Source: Bacillota bacterium (GTDB taxonomy: Bacteria; Bacillota; UBA4882; UBA8346). From it: 50,158 bases of DNA. The DNA lies in NCBI GenBank assembly GCA_023436305.1, contig JAEZJQ010000054.1:1-50158 (forward strand), in the 5' to 3' direction. The position numbers and the translations under genes are program-made. Shown here in pieces: positions 43,250 through 50,158 of the stretch (position 1 is the stretch's first letter; every line of letters starts with the position of its first letter). The notes beneath the pieces are model-generated. The model worked only from the letters and a program-made list of their open reading frames with translations. It had not been told where the DNA came from and did no database searches.

Positions 43250-44233
43250 ATGAATAAATGGTTGAAACTCTTGTTGCTTCTACTTTTCATATTTCTGGGC
43301 ACTCATTTTATCAGTATTCGGACTGCCGCCGCTCATGTTTTATTGATGCCGGGCGTTAAAGGGAACCTGGTGCGTATCGTCCAAAGCTATTTGCAGCAAT
43401 TAAATTATTTAAAGCATTATCCTACCGGATATTATGGTCCATTGACCACGGAAGCGGTCAAGTCATTTCAGCTTGAACATGGCCTGGAGGCTAACGGGGT
43501 AACCGATACGGATACATATAACGCAATTCAACAAGCTTACACCCAAAAAAACAGTTTTACGGAATATACGGTTCTCCCCGGCGAAAGCTTGGTAAATGTG
43601 GCGGCCCGTTTTAACACTTCGATGGCGGCGCTGATGGTCAAAAATAAACTTTCCAGTAACGAGACTTTCGCCGGGCAAAAATTGATCATCCCGGTGGGGG
43701 TGGGCGCCGGGACACGTACCGGCAACTCCAGAAGCCGGTACCGAATCATTCAATCGGTGCCCTGGTCGGTTGTAGACCAATTATGGAAAAAGGGGGAGAT
43801 AGCCAGAATTATTGATGTTAATACCGGAAAATCGCTTCAGGTCAAGCGTTTATACGGATATTACCATGCGGATATTGAGCCCCTGACCCAATATGATACC
43901 CGGACATTAAAGGAAATCTATGGGGGACGGTGGAGTTGGAACCGGCGTGCGGTAATTATTCAGCTTCATAATCTGTATCTGGCTGCTTCCATCAACGGAA
44001 TGCCCCACGGCGGGCGTTCAATCTACAATAATAATTTCCCCGGCCAGTTTTGCGCGCATTTTCTGGGGAGCCGAATCCATAAAGGAAGCCGGGTCGATCC
44101 GGATCACCAGACCATGATTGACAAAGCAGCAAACTCCTTCTTCCCTTCGGAAACTTATTTGGAAACCGAAACTGCCCCGAATCCGACAGAGACTTTAAAA
44201 ACAGATACCGGGGAAACTATTCCGTTAAATTGA
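43250..44233 (+). CDS. Secreted PG-binding / LysM protein with conserved C-terminal domain
   Basis: A 327-residue exported cell-wall protein. A signal peptide (about 1-30) is followed by a PG_binding_1 domain (residues 35-90, YYGPLTTEAVKSFQLEHGLE), a LysM domain (about 100-146, YTVLPGESLVNVAARF) and a C-terminal domain of about 150 residues. That domain is rich in potential catalytic or metal residues: YHADIEPLTQYDT, SINGMPHGG, FCAHFLGSRIHKGSRVDPDH. I have seen this domain in spore-former proteins but cannot name an activity. It ends in a Thr/Glu-rich tail. ATG 43250 has AGGGGGAAG upstream; the frame extends into dacF without a site. Confidence 0.85.
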   Translation: MNKWLKLLLLLLFIFLGTHFISIRTAAAHVLLMPGVKGNLVRIVQSYLQQLNYLKHYPTGYYGPLTTEAVKSFQLEHGLEANGVTDTDTYNAIQQAYTQKNSFTEYTVLPGESLVNVAARFNTSMAALMVKNKLSSNETFAGQKLIIPVGVGAGTRTGNSRSRYRIIQSVPWSVVDQLWKKGEIARIIDVNTGKSLQVKRLYGYYHADIEPLTQYDTRTLKEIYGGRWSWNRRAVIIQLHNLYLAASINGMPHGGRSIYNNNFPGQFCAHFLGSRIHKGSRVDPDHQTMIDKAANSFFPSETYLETETAPNPTETLKTDTGETIPLN

Positions 44234-44511
44234 CAAGGCCGAGGTTTTGTTCCACCGCGCGCTGTATGACCCGAAATCCAATCTTTACGTGGACGTTTTT
44301 GAACAAAACCTTGATTCATGGGGCATTAAAAAATTTAAATTCCATAATATTAAAAAACACCTGTAAAACCAGGTGTTTTTGTTTTTAGGCAACCATATTT
44401 TTAATTTGTTTTGCAGGGAGAATTTATCGAATCGTGAATATTTATATAGATTATTTACAGCATCCTATGTGTATGAGAGGCGCTATGGATGCGGGACAGG
44501 AGGAGCTACGG
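44234..44511. other. Intergenic with terminator, no gene assigned
   Basis: An open stretch of about 45 codons (44234-44366) has gene-like composition but no start codon or ribosome binding site, so I do not call it. The terminator at 44353-44384 and the fhs leader follow. I see no THF riboswitch motif. Confidence 0.45.
44353..44384 (+). terminator. Terminator upstream of fhs
   Basis: AAAAACACCTG pairs with CAGGTGTTTTT around TAAAAC, followed by GTTTTT. Confidence 0.9.
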
Positions 44512-46203
44512 ATGGTGTTCAAAAGTGATATCGAAATTGCGCAAGAGGCATCCATAAAACCGATTGTTGAAATCGCCAAGGATTTAGGGATTGATAATCA
44601 AGATTTGGAACTCTACGGTAATCATAAAGCCAAGATAAACTATGGGATTTTGGATAAGTTGGCGGATAAACCGGATGGAAAACTGATTTTAGTAACCGCC
44701 ATCAGTCCGACCCCGGCGGGAGAAGGCAAGACCACTACCTCGGTGGGCCTGAGCGATGCCTTAAACCAGGTACTCAGCGGGACCGGTAAAAAGGCAATGC
44801 TGGCTTTGCGGGAGCCTTCCCTGGGCCCGGTATTCGGGGTGAAGGGCGGCGCGGCCGGGGGAGGATACGCTCAGGTGATCCCCATGGAGGATATTAACCT
44901 TCATTTTACCGGAGATTTACATGCCATCGGCGCCGCCAATAACTTACTCGCCGCCATGTTGGACAATCATATTTACCAGGGGAATGCATTGGGGATCGAC
45001 CCCCGGCGGATTACCTGGAAGCGATGTCTGGATATGAACGACCGGCAATTGCGATTCATCGCCGATGGCTTGGGGGGTAAAGCCAATGGAATGCCCCGGG
45101 AGGATGGCTTTGATATTACGGTGGCTTCGGAAATTATGGCGGTTTTATGTCTGGCCAGGGACTTAACGGATTTAAAAGAGAAACTGCGCCGGGTTGTGGT
45201 GGGTTACTCCTGGGATGACCGGCCGGTAACCGCCGGTGACCTGAAAGCTGAAGGCGCAATGGCGGCGCTGCTGAAGGATGCGCTTAAACCCAATCTGGTC
45301 CAGACTCTGGAACATACCCCCGCTTTCATTCATGGTGGCCCGTTTGCCAATATTGCCCATGGCTGTAATAGCATCATGGCAACCCGGATGGCTCTCAAAC
45401 TCGCTGATTTCGTGATCACCGAGGCGGGTTTTGGAGCGGATCTGGGCGCGGAAAAGTTTATGAATATCAAATGCCGGATCGGTGGGTTTCAGCCCGCGGC
45501 AGTGGTCATCGTGGCTACCGTAAGGGCTTTAAAACATCATGGCGGAGCCGCCAAGAACGAATTGGCCGCTGAAAACCTGGAATTACTGGATAAGGGACTG
45601 CCCAACCTGCTCAAACATTTAGAGAATATTACCGTCAAATTTGGGCTGCCCGCCGTGGTGGCCATTAATCGATTCCCTACCGATACCGGGGCGGAGTTGG
45701 ATTTAATCGCCGCCCGATGCAAAGCATTGGGAGCCAACGTGGCCTTATCGGAAGTATGGGAAAAAGGCGGCCGGGGTGGAATCGAACTGGCCAATGAAGT
45801 TATCCGCTTGGCCCAGTCACCGGCCGCTTCATTGAAATGGATTTATCGGAATGAACTGCCAATCGCCAAAAAGATCGAGGCTGTGGCCCGGGAAATCTAT
45901 GGCGGTGACGGGGTTGATTTTGAACCGGCGGCGCTTAAGGATATGGAACGGCTGGAAGCCAATGGTTTTGGAAATCTTCCGGTATGCATGGCCAAGACCC
46001 AATATTCACTTTCCGATGACCCCCGGAAACTGGGGCGGCCCGCCGATTTCCGAATTAAGGTACGCAATGTGAAGGTGTCGGCGGGAGCGGGATTCGTTGT
46101 CGCGTTAACCGGAGAGATTATGACCATGCCCGGTTTACCGAAGACTCCGGCGGCGGAGAAGATCGATGTGGATAGTTCCGGTAAAATTTCCGGGTTGTTT
46201 TAG
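44512..46203 (+). CDS. fhs: Formate-tetrahydrofolate ligase
   Basis: A 563-residue enzyme that makes 10-formyl-THF from formate, THF and ATP. It feeds purine and fMet synthesis or, in acetogens, the methyl branch of the Wood-Ljungdahl pathway. Family motifs: KLILVTAISPTPAGEGKTTT (the P-loop-like ATP site), the glycine-rich REPSLGPVFGVKGGAAGGGY, NIAHGCNSIMATRMALKLAD, TEAGFGADLGAEKF and MTMPGLPKTPAAEKIDVD at the C-terminus. ATG 44512 has AGGAGG eight bases upstream; the in-frame start 78 bases earlier has no site. No other folate genes are near, so its metabolic role is open. Confidence 0.98.
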   Translation: MVFKSDIEIAQEASIKPIVEIAKDLGIDNQDLELYGNHKAKINYGILDKLADKPDGKLILVTAISPTPAGEGKTTTSVGLSDALNQVLSGTGKKAMLALREPSLGPVFGVKGGAAGGGYAQVIPMEDINLHFTGDLHAIGAANNLLAAMLDNHIYQGNALGIDPRRITWKRCLDMNDRQLRFIADGLGGKANGMPREDGFDITVASEIMAVLCLARDLTDLKEKLRRVVVGYSWDDRPVTAGDLKAEGAMAALLKDALKPNLVQTLEHTPAFIHGGPFANIAHGCNSIMATRMALKLADFVITEAGFGADLGAEKFMNIKCRIGGFQPAAVVIVATVRALKHHGGAAKNELAAENLELLDKGLPNLLKHLENITVKFGLPAVVAINRFPTDTGAELDLIAARCKALGANVALSEVWEKGGRGGIELANEVIRLAQSPAASLKWIYRNELPIAKKIEAVAREIYGGDGVDFEPAALKDMERLEANGFGNLPVCMAKTQYSLSDDPRKLGRPADFRIKVRNVKVSAGAGFVVALTGEIMTMPGLPKTPAAEKIDVDSSGKISGLF

Positions 46204-46514
46204 ATATGGATTTAGCTGAGTATGAAAAATCATTATTAGTTATTGGTTATTAGTGATTCGTAAAAAGACAATAGTAAAGCTAGATCATGTTTTTCATCTC
46301 CGAGGTCAAAAAACATTAAATCCAATTGCCACAGGTAAGATTTTTTAGGCTACAAAGGATTGTGGTTACTCTTTTTAAAGAGCAAAGAGATCAAAGAATT
46401 TTCATTCCTGGTTGTGCCTTCCAGGCATGGTGGTTGGTACGAAAATTAGTCTCCGGCGGTTATTTTTAAAAAAATGGCGCAATATATATCCATAACGAGT
46501 TTAAAGGAATGGCC
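46204..46514. other. Intergenic with heptad repeats
   Basis: Holds one heptad repeat array (annotated separately) and otherwise nothing I can assign. An AT-rich purine stretch (AAAGAGCAAAGAGATCAAAG) sits near 46376-46395. Confidence 0.45.
46232..46266. repeat. Heptad repeat array downstream of fhs
   Basis: Units ATTATTA, GTTATTG, GTTATTA, GTGATTC, GTAAAAA in 7-base register. Confidence 0.65.
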
Positions 46515-46676
46515 ATGCAATATTTGGGGATGTTAATCGCCTTAATCATCGCTTTTTACACTTTTTTATTCGGCCTGGAAACCTGGCGGGAGAAAAATTA
46601 TATTGGTTTTTGGGGAATCGCCGTGTTAGCCGCGGCAACCGTTGCCATGCCGTTTTATACGCTTTTTTTGAGGTGA
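46515..46676 (+). CDS. 53-residue membrane protein of unknown function
   Basis: A short gene with AAAGGA six bases before ATG 46515. The product has two hydrophobic helices (residues about 3-20 and 33-50) joined by a polar loop (ETWREKNYIG) and a C-terminal Arg. Such two-helix proteins are common near sporulation genes in Bacillota, but I do not recognise a family. It is convergent with gerAC, only eight bases from its stop codon, and no terminator is seen between them. Confidence 0.6.
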   Translation: MQYLGMLIALIIAFYTFLFGLETWREKNYIGFWGIAVLAAATVAMPFYTLFLR

Positions 46677-46684
46677 AATATACC

Positions 46685-47938
46685 TCATCGTAATTTGGGT
46701 GGATGTAACTGTACCCCAACCCGCCGGAGGGCGACTTTTACGTTGACCGAAATTTTGGCGTTGGGGAAACGCTCCGGCCAGGAATATTTATCCCAGGCGG
46801 TGGATGTTAAAAACGTGCTCCGGACGGTTTTGCCAAATCCGAACACATCCGATCCGTATTCTTTTTGCGCCTTATAAATCACCTTTTGGATGCGCCGCTT
46901 TAATTCCTTTACGATCTGTTTTCCCAATAAAATTTCATTTTTGGGTGAGGTATAATTAATTCCACTTTGGATGCTTAAGATTTCGGCTTCCAATTTAAGA
47001 TTGACTTGCAGTTTATCCCCTTGTCCCCCGGCCGGGGATATAAACTTAATCCCCAGTGGATTGGTGGCTAAAAGGCGAAATGAGATATTATAATCTGGTT
47101 GTTTCGGATCGGAGATAGTCAATGCGGCTTCACGAAAATTCCCGGTAAGAAGCTGTAAAACCTGGCTTTCATAAATATCAAAAGTTCCCACCATTTTTGC
47201 TTTTTTGAAGATGGCGGTCCCGGTAATCCGAATGGCTTCTTCGGGCTTTTGATCCGGTTTTGAATCTCCCTTTTTTTCTTGCTCTCCTTTCTTTTTGTCC
47301 TGGGAGGATTCTCCCGAATCCATCGGTTTATACTTTGCTAAAACCGGCGCATAATTTTCCTGGGCATAAGCTTCGTAGGTTTCCAAAAAGTTATTTAAGG
47401 TTGTTCTCGGGAACATACCATTTCTGGTATTCAGTCTGGACAGATCATTAAAGTACTCGGAGGGATTCTTTTCGAGCTTCGGGTGCACTTTCAAGATATC
47501 GGCCGCTTTCCCCCGGCACACAAAGAAAAGCATTGTCCGGCGCATCTCCCGAAACCGGATTACCGTGTCCATCAAATGATCGACGCCTTGTTTGGCCATA
47601 TCCTCCCCGATTATCAAAGCGGTAGTTTGAATCAATGTGATTTCACGGTTAATGGAAGTGTTGATCCGGTTAAACGCTTCATAAATCGTAGGCGCGGCCA
47701 TGGTAATCGCAAATGATGCCGCCTGGCTTCCGCCACCCCCACCCCCGCCTGGGGGGCCGCCGCTAATTTGCGATGGAAGGGCAATCATGGTGGTGACGAT
47801 AACTTCTTTACGATCCTCACCAAGATCCAAACCCAGCGCTTCAACCAGGCTCAGACTTTCCAATTCGCGCCTGTCCCAACAGCCATTGGCTAAGAGAATA
47901 AATCCCAACAGCAGAACCAAAAAATATTTTTTAGCCAT
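46685..47938 (-). CDS. gerAC: Spore germination receptor C subunit (lipoprotein)
   Basis: A 417-residue Ger(x)C family lipoprotein. The signal peptide ends in the lipobox LANGC (Cys near residue 20), followed by WDRRELESLSLVEALGLD, the family start. The C-terminal GerAC domain (about residues 240-410) includes the beta-rich and helical segments typical of the subunit (ILLGKQIVKELKRRIQ). Two low-complexity inserts stand out: a poly-Gly stretch with PPGGGGGGGS near residue 65, and a Lys/Glu/Asp-rich linker of about 40 residues near 205-240. It is the last gene of gerAA-AB-AC and overlaps gerAB by eight bases. It sits on the spore inner membrane as part of the germinant receptor. Confidence 0.93.
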   Translation of the reverse strand: MAKKYFLVLLLGFILLANGCWDRRELESLSLVEALGLDLGEDRKEVIVTTMIALPSQISGGPPGGGGGGGSQAASFAITMAAPTIYEAFNRINTSINREITLIQTTALIIGEDMAKQGVDHLMDTVIRFREMRRTMLFFVCRGKAADILKVHPKLEKNPSEYFNDLSRLNTRNGMFPRTTLNNFLETYEAYAQENYAPVLAKYKPMDSGESSQDKKKGEQEKKGDSKPDQKPEEAIRITGTAIFKKAKMVGTFDIYESQVLQLLTGNFREAALTISDPKQPDYNISFRLLATNPLGIKFISPAGGQGDKLQVNLKLEAEILSIQSGINYTSPKNEILLGKQIVKELKRRIQKVIYKAQKEYGSDVFGFGKTVRSTFLTSTAWDKYSWPERFPNAKISVNVKVALRRVGVQLHPPKLR

Positions 47939-49037
47939 TTTGTTGATTAACCCTTCGTCCCTTCTTCGATAATATAGCGATCAGCCACAGCAATAAAGGA
48001 ATCCCGAACGAAATTCCCCAATAGAATTTGCTTAGCCAAAAGTCATTTAAAATAACGGTGTCGGTCATGGAAGCCGGGAGGATACTAATGCATAACACAA
48101 TCACGGCAATGGGGAGAGCCAGCGGCCGGTACTCCTTAATTTGGAAAGCCTCGGCAAAACTAATCACCGAACCGTAAAATAAACCTCCTAGTTGGATTCC
48201 GGCGGTAAAGAACCATAAAAAAACGAAGACCGCTTCCACCCGTTGAATGAATTCCCCGTAGGTAATTAAACGGGCCAGTTGGAAAATGGGGAAGATGATC
48301 CGGCTGGCGGCCTCATAATTAAAGACAAAGACAGTCGTTAGTGTGACGACCACATTAATAAAGGTGGCGATAATGATGCTGTACAAACCCACCCTGAAAA
48401 TTTTGTCCTGTTGGCGAATAAGGGGCGCAATAAGCCCCAGTAATATAATTTCTGAAAAAATGGAAATGTGATTAATTGATTGTTTTAGTATCGGCAACGG
48501 CCCGGGTCCCAAGATCGGCATAAGATTTGGCAAACTCCCTTGGGGTAGGGAGAAGAATAAAATAGTCAGAAGGGCGATTAACAGGTAAGGGCCAAAAAAC
48601 CAGGCTACCCGGGATAGGGTCTCGATACCGAGCATAGTGGCGTAGATTAATAATACCAAAAAGGCGATCATAATCAAACTGATGGGGGTCCGGGGCAAAA
48701 TCGCCAAAATGAAACTTTCAGCGAACTTGCGAAGCATCAGGGCGGTTAAAATCAAAAAAAGGGCAAAAAGAAGGATTCCCAAAATTGTGCCGCATATTTT
48801 CCCGGCCAACTCACGGGAAATTTGAATGATATTCCGGGAGGGGTACTTTTGAATGATGGAATATAGAAAATAGAAACCAATCAGGTTAAATATGCCGGCA
48901 AATAGAATGATCATCCAACTGGCGGCGCCGCCCAGAAGCGTCATATCCTGGGGGAATGTCAGGAATACCTTGGCGGACATCAAGATGGTTAACATGGTTA
49001 ATACTTCACGGTGGCCGATTTTTTGGTTGTTCGACAT
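47931..49037 (-). CDS. gerAB: Spore germination receptor B subunit (permease-like)
   Basis: A 368-residue membrane protein of the GerAB/endospore germination permease family (APC superfamily), with about ten helices. It is the germinant-binding subunit of GerA-type receptors, usually recognising amino acids. Family features are the N-terminal IGHREVLTMLTILMSAKVFL and the RVEAVFVFLWFFTAGIQLG segment near residue 270. It starts 11 bases after gerAA ends and overlaps gerAC. The germinant cannot be read from sequence. Confidence 0.94.
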   Translation of the reverse strand: MSNNQKIGHREVLTMLTILMSAKVFLTFPQDMTLLGGAASWMIILFAGIFNLIGFYFLYSIIQKYPSRNIIQISRELAGKICGTILGILLFALFLILTALMLRKFAESFILAILPRTPISLIMIAFLVLLIYATMLGIETLSRVAWFFGPYLLIALLTILFFSLPQGSLPNLMPILGPGPLPILKQSINHISIFSEIILLGLIAPLIRQQDKIFRVGLYSIIIATFINVVVTLTTVFVFNYEAASRIIFPIFQLARLITYGEFIQRVEAVFVFLWFFTAGIQLGGLFYGSVISFAEAFQIKEYRPLALPIAVIVLCISILPASMTDTVILNDFWLSKFYWGISFGIPLLLWLIAILSKKGRRVNQQNG

Positions 49038-49048
49038 GGCAGGCCTCT

Positions 49049-50158
49049 TTAATCAGATTCTTTGTCCCCGGAACCCTTGGGAGTATCCCAGGGCCGGGTT
49101 ATTTTATTTTGGCGGATCCAGTCCAAAGGGCGCAAGTAAAGAGGGCGGTAAGGCTGGGCTGAGTTCAAGGGCCGGATGACCCGGTCTTTACTTTTGGGCT
49201 GGTAAGGCGCTATCGGGCTGAAAAATGGCACTCCGAAACTGGTCAATGTAGAGACGTGGAGAACCATGATGAAGATCCCGAAAGCGATCCCAAAAAAGCC
49301 CAAAAACCCGCCTAGAAGAACAAAAGCAAACCGCAGCAATCGTACGGTGAATGAGGCGTTATAATTGGGAACCACAAAGGAACCCAACGCCGTAATGGCT
49401 ACCACAATAATCAGAATGGGACTGACAATGGAAGCGGAAACCGCCGCTTGTCCTAAAATCAAAGCCCCGACAATTCCGATGGTAGGTCCGATAATACTGG
49501 GAATACGGATTCCAGCTTCGCGGATTAGTTCAAACGAGAATTCCATGAACAGAATCTCGATAATTGAAGGAAATGGAACAGCTTCCCGGGCCGCCGTAAT
49601 CGCCAACAATAAATCGGTGGGGATCATTTCCTGATGGTAATTGACGATAGCTATATATACCGCGGGTAGAAATAAGGCAATAAAGATGGCGCTGGCCCGG
49701 ATAAAACGCAAGAAATTACCGAAGGGCCAACGTAAATAGTAGTCTTCCGCCGTATGCAGGAAGATGGCAAAAGTGGTGGGAACCGCTAAGGATTGCGGGC
49801 TGTTAGCCATGACGATCCCAACATATCCTTCCCGAATATGGGCAGCCAACCGATCCGGACGTTCAGTGGAAAGCATTTGCGGGATTAAAGCCCGGGGATG
49901 GTCTTCGAGGTATTCCTCCAATGTTCCCGTTTCCGCGATATAATCGGTGGTTTCGGCAATGCTTTGGATACGGTATTTTACCTCTTCAACCAATTTAGGA
50001 TTGGCAATATCTTTAATATACATTACCCCGACTAAAGTTCGACTGCGTCTGCCAACCCGGAAGATTTCGGTGATGAGTTTGGGATCTTTCAGGTATCTTC
50101 GTACACAGGCGGTATTGGCCCTGAATGCTTCATTAAATGCTTCCTGGGGGCCGCGCAC
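49049..50158 (-). CDS. gerAA: Spore germination receptor A subunit, 5' part off the window
   Basis: The 3' 369 codons of a GerAA/SpoVAF family gene; the start lies beyond the right edge. The visible part opens with RGPQEAFNEAFRANTACVRR, the family motif in the N-terminal soluble domain. It then has the hydrophobic half with EAVPFPSIIEILFMEFSFEL, REAGIRIPSIIGPTIGIVGA and LGQAAVSASIVSPILII (all family hallmarks), and ends in a Pro/Arg-rich tail (residues YRPLYLRPLDW). GerAA subunits assemble into a ring-shaped ion channel opened by germinants. It lies in the usual AA-AB-AC order. Confidence 0.95.
   Translation of the reverse strand: MRGPQEAFNEAFRANTACVRRYLKDPKLITEIFRVGRRSRTLVGVMYIKDIANPKLVEEVKYRIQSIAETTDYIAETGTLEEYLEDHPRALIPQMLSTERPDRLAAHIREGYVGIVMANSPQSLAVPTTFAIFLHTAEDYYLRWPFGNFLRFIRASAIFIALFLPAVYIAIVNYHQEMIPTDLLLAITAAREAVPFPSIIEILFMEFSFELIREAGIRIPSIIGPTIGIVGALILGQAAVSASIVSPILIIVVAITALGSFVVPNYNASFTVRLLRFAFVLLGGFLGFFGIAFGIFIMVLHVSTLTSFGVPFFSPIAPYQPKSKDRVIRPLNSAQPYRPLYLRPLDWIRQNKITRPWDTPKGSGDKESD

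Noticed and set aside
44234..44366. Open frame of about 45 codons after the LysM protein gene
   Set aside because: No start codon or ribosome binding site in frame. It could be a decayed gene end, but nothing supports a call.
44401..44511. Possible THF riboswitch before fhs
   Set aside because: The conserved riboswitch core and paired stems are not recognisable in this short leader.

Overview
The window comes from an endospore-forming member of the Bacillota (Firmicutes). Evidence is the 16S 3' end with a strong anti-Shine-Dalgarno, AGGAGG-type ribosome binding sites on most genes, an AbrB-type regulator, a SPOCS-domain (DUF3794) protein and a gerAA-gerAB-gerAC germinant receptor operon. Three features suggest the cell also has an outer membrane. 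There is a porin-like beta-barrel gene with a signal peptide and a terminal phenylalanine, a PstS with no lipobox, and an alkaline phosphatase with a plain signal sequence. Diderm, spore-capable lineages such as Limnochordia or Halanaerobiales would fit, but I cannot place the organism from this alone.

Layout. 1-3.7 kb: the end of 16S, then 23S and 5S rRNA with no tRNA between 16S and 23S, closed by a strong terminator. 3.9-9.2 kb: MscS channel, SPOCS protein, a small unknown gene, cobO, cobS, a HAD-like protein, rsmI and (opposite strand) abrB. 9.6-14.5 kb: metG, tatD, a TatD-associated radical SAM gene and a G5/3D cell-wall protein. 14.6-19.9 kb: a PilZ protein, fabF with a MarR regulator, a MurE-type ligase with a changed specificity motif, and a radical SAM/SPASM protein.

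20-40.5 kb is a phosphate-acquisition region. It holds two PiT transporters, a frameshifted alkaline phosphatase, a five-gene minus-strand operon of lipid-type enzymes (PAP2 phosphatase, zinc-binding protein, PlsC-like acyltransferase, FeeM-like GNAT, metallophosphoesterase), the porin, pstS, a 44-residue zinc ribbon, a chemoreceptor with a shortened signalling domain, pstC-pstA-pstB-phoU-phoP-phoR, a DUF47-pit pair and a second PhoP-type regulator. By eye I find nine arrays of TTAA-centred hexamers (CTTAAT/TTTAAT) at 11-bp spacing, one in front of nearly every transcription unit here. They look like PhoP/PhoB boxes and tie the porin, the lipid operon and the tiny zinc ribbon into one predicted phosphate-starvation regulon.

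40.6-50.2 kb: a PfkB sugar kinase, a spore-coat-like gene remnant, a DacF-type carboxypeptidase, a PG-binding/LysM protein, formate-tetrahydrofolate ligase, a 53-residue membrane protein and the gerA operon, whose gerAA runs off the right edge.

The most interesting candidate system is the Pho-box-led operon at 23.7-27.3 kb. It resembles a phosphate-saving membrane-lipid remodelling pathway with an ornithine-lipid-like logic, but it is built from different family members. Dispersed arrays of 7-bp repeats in intergenic spaces are a second unexplained pattern. Box, promoter and terminator positions were read by eye and have not been scored statistically.
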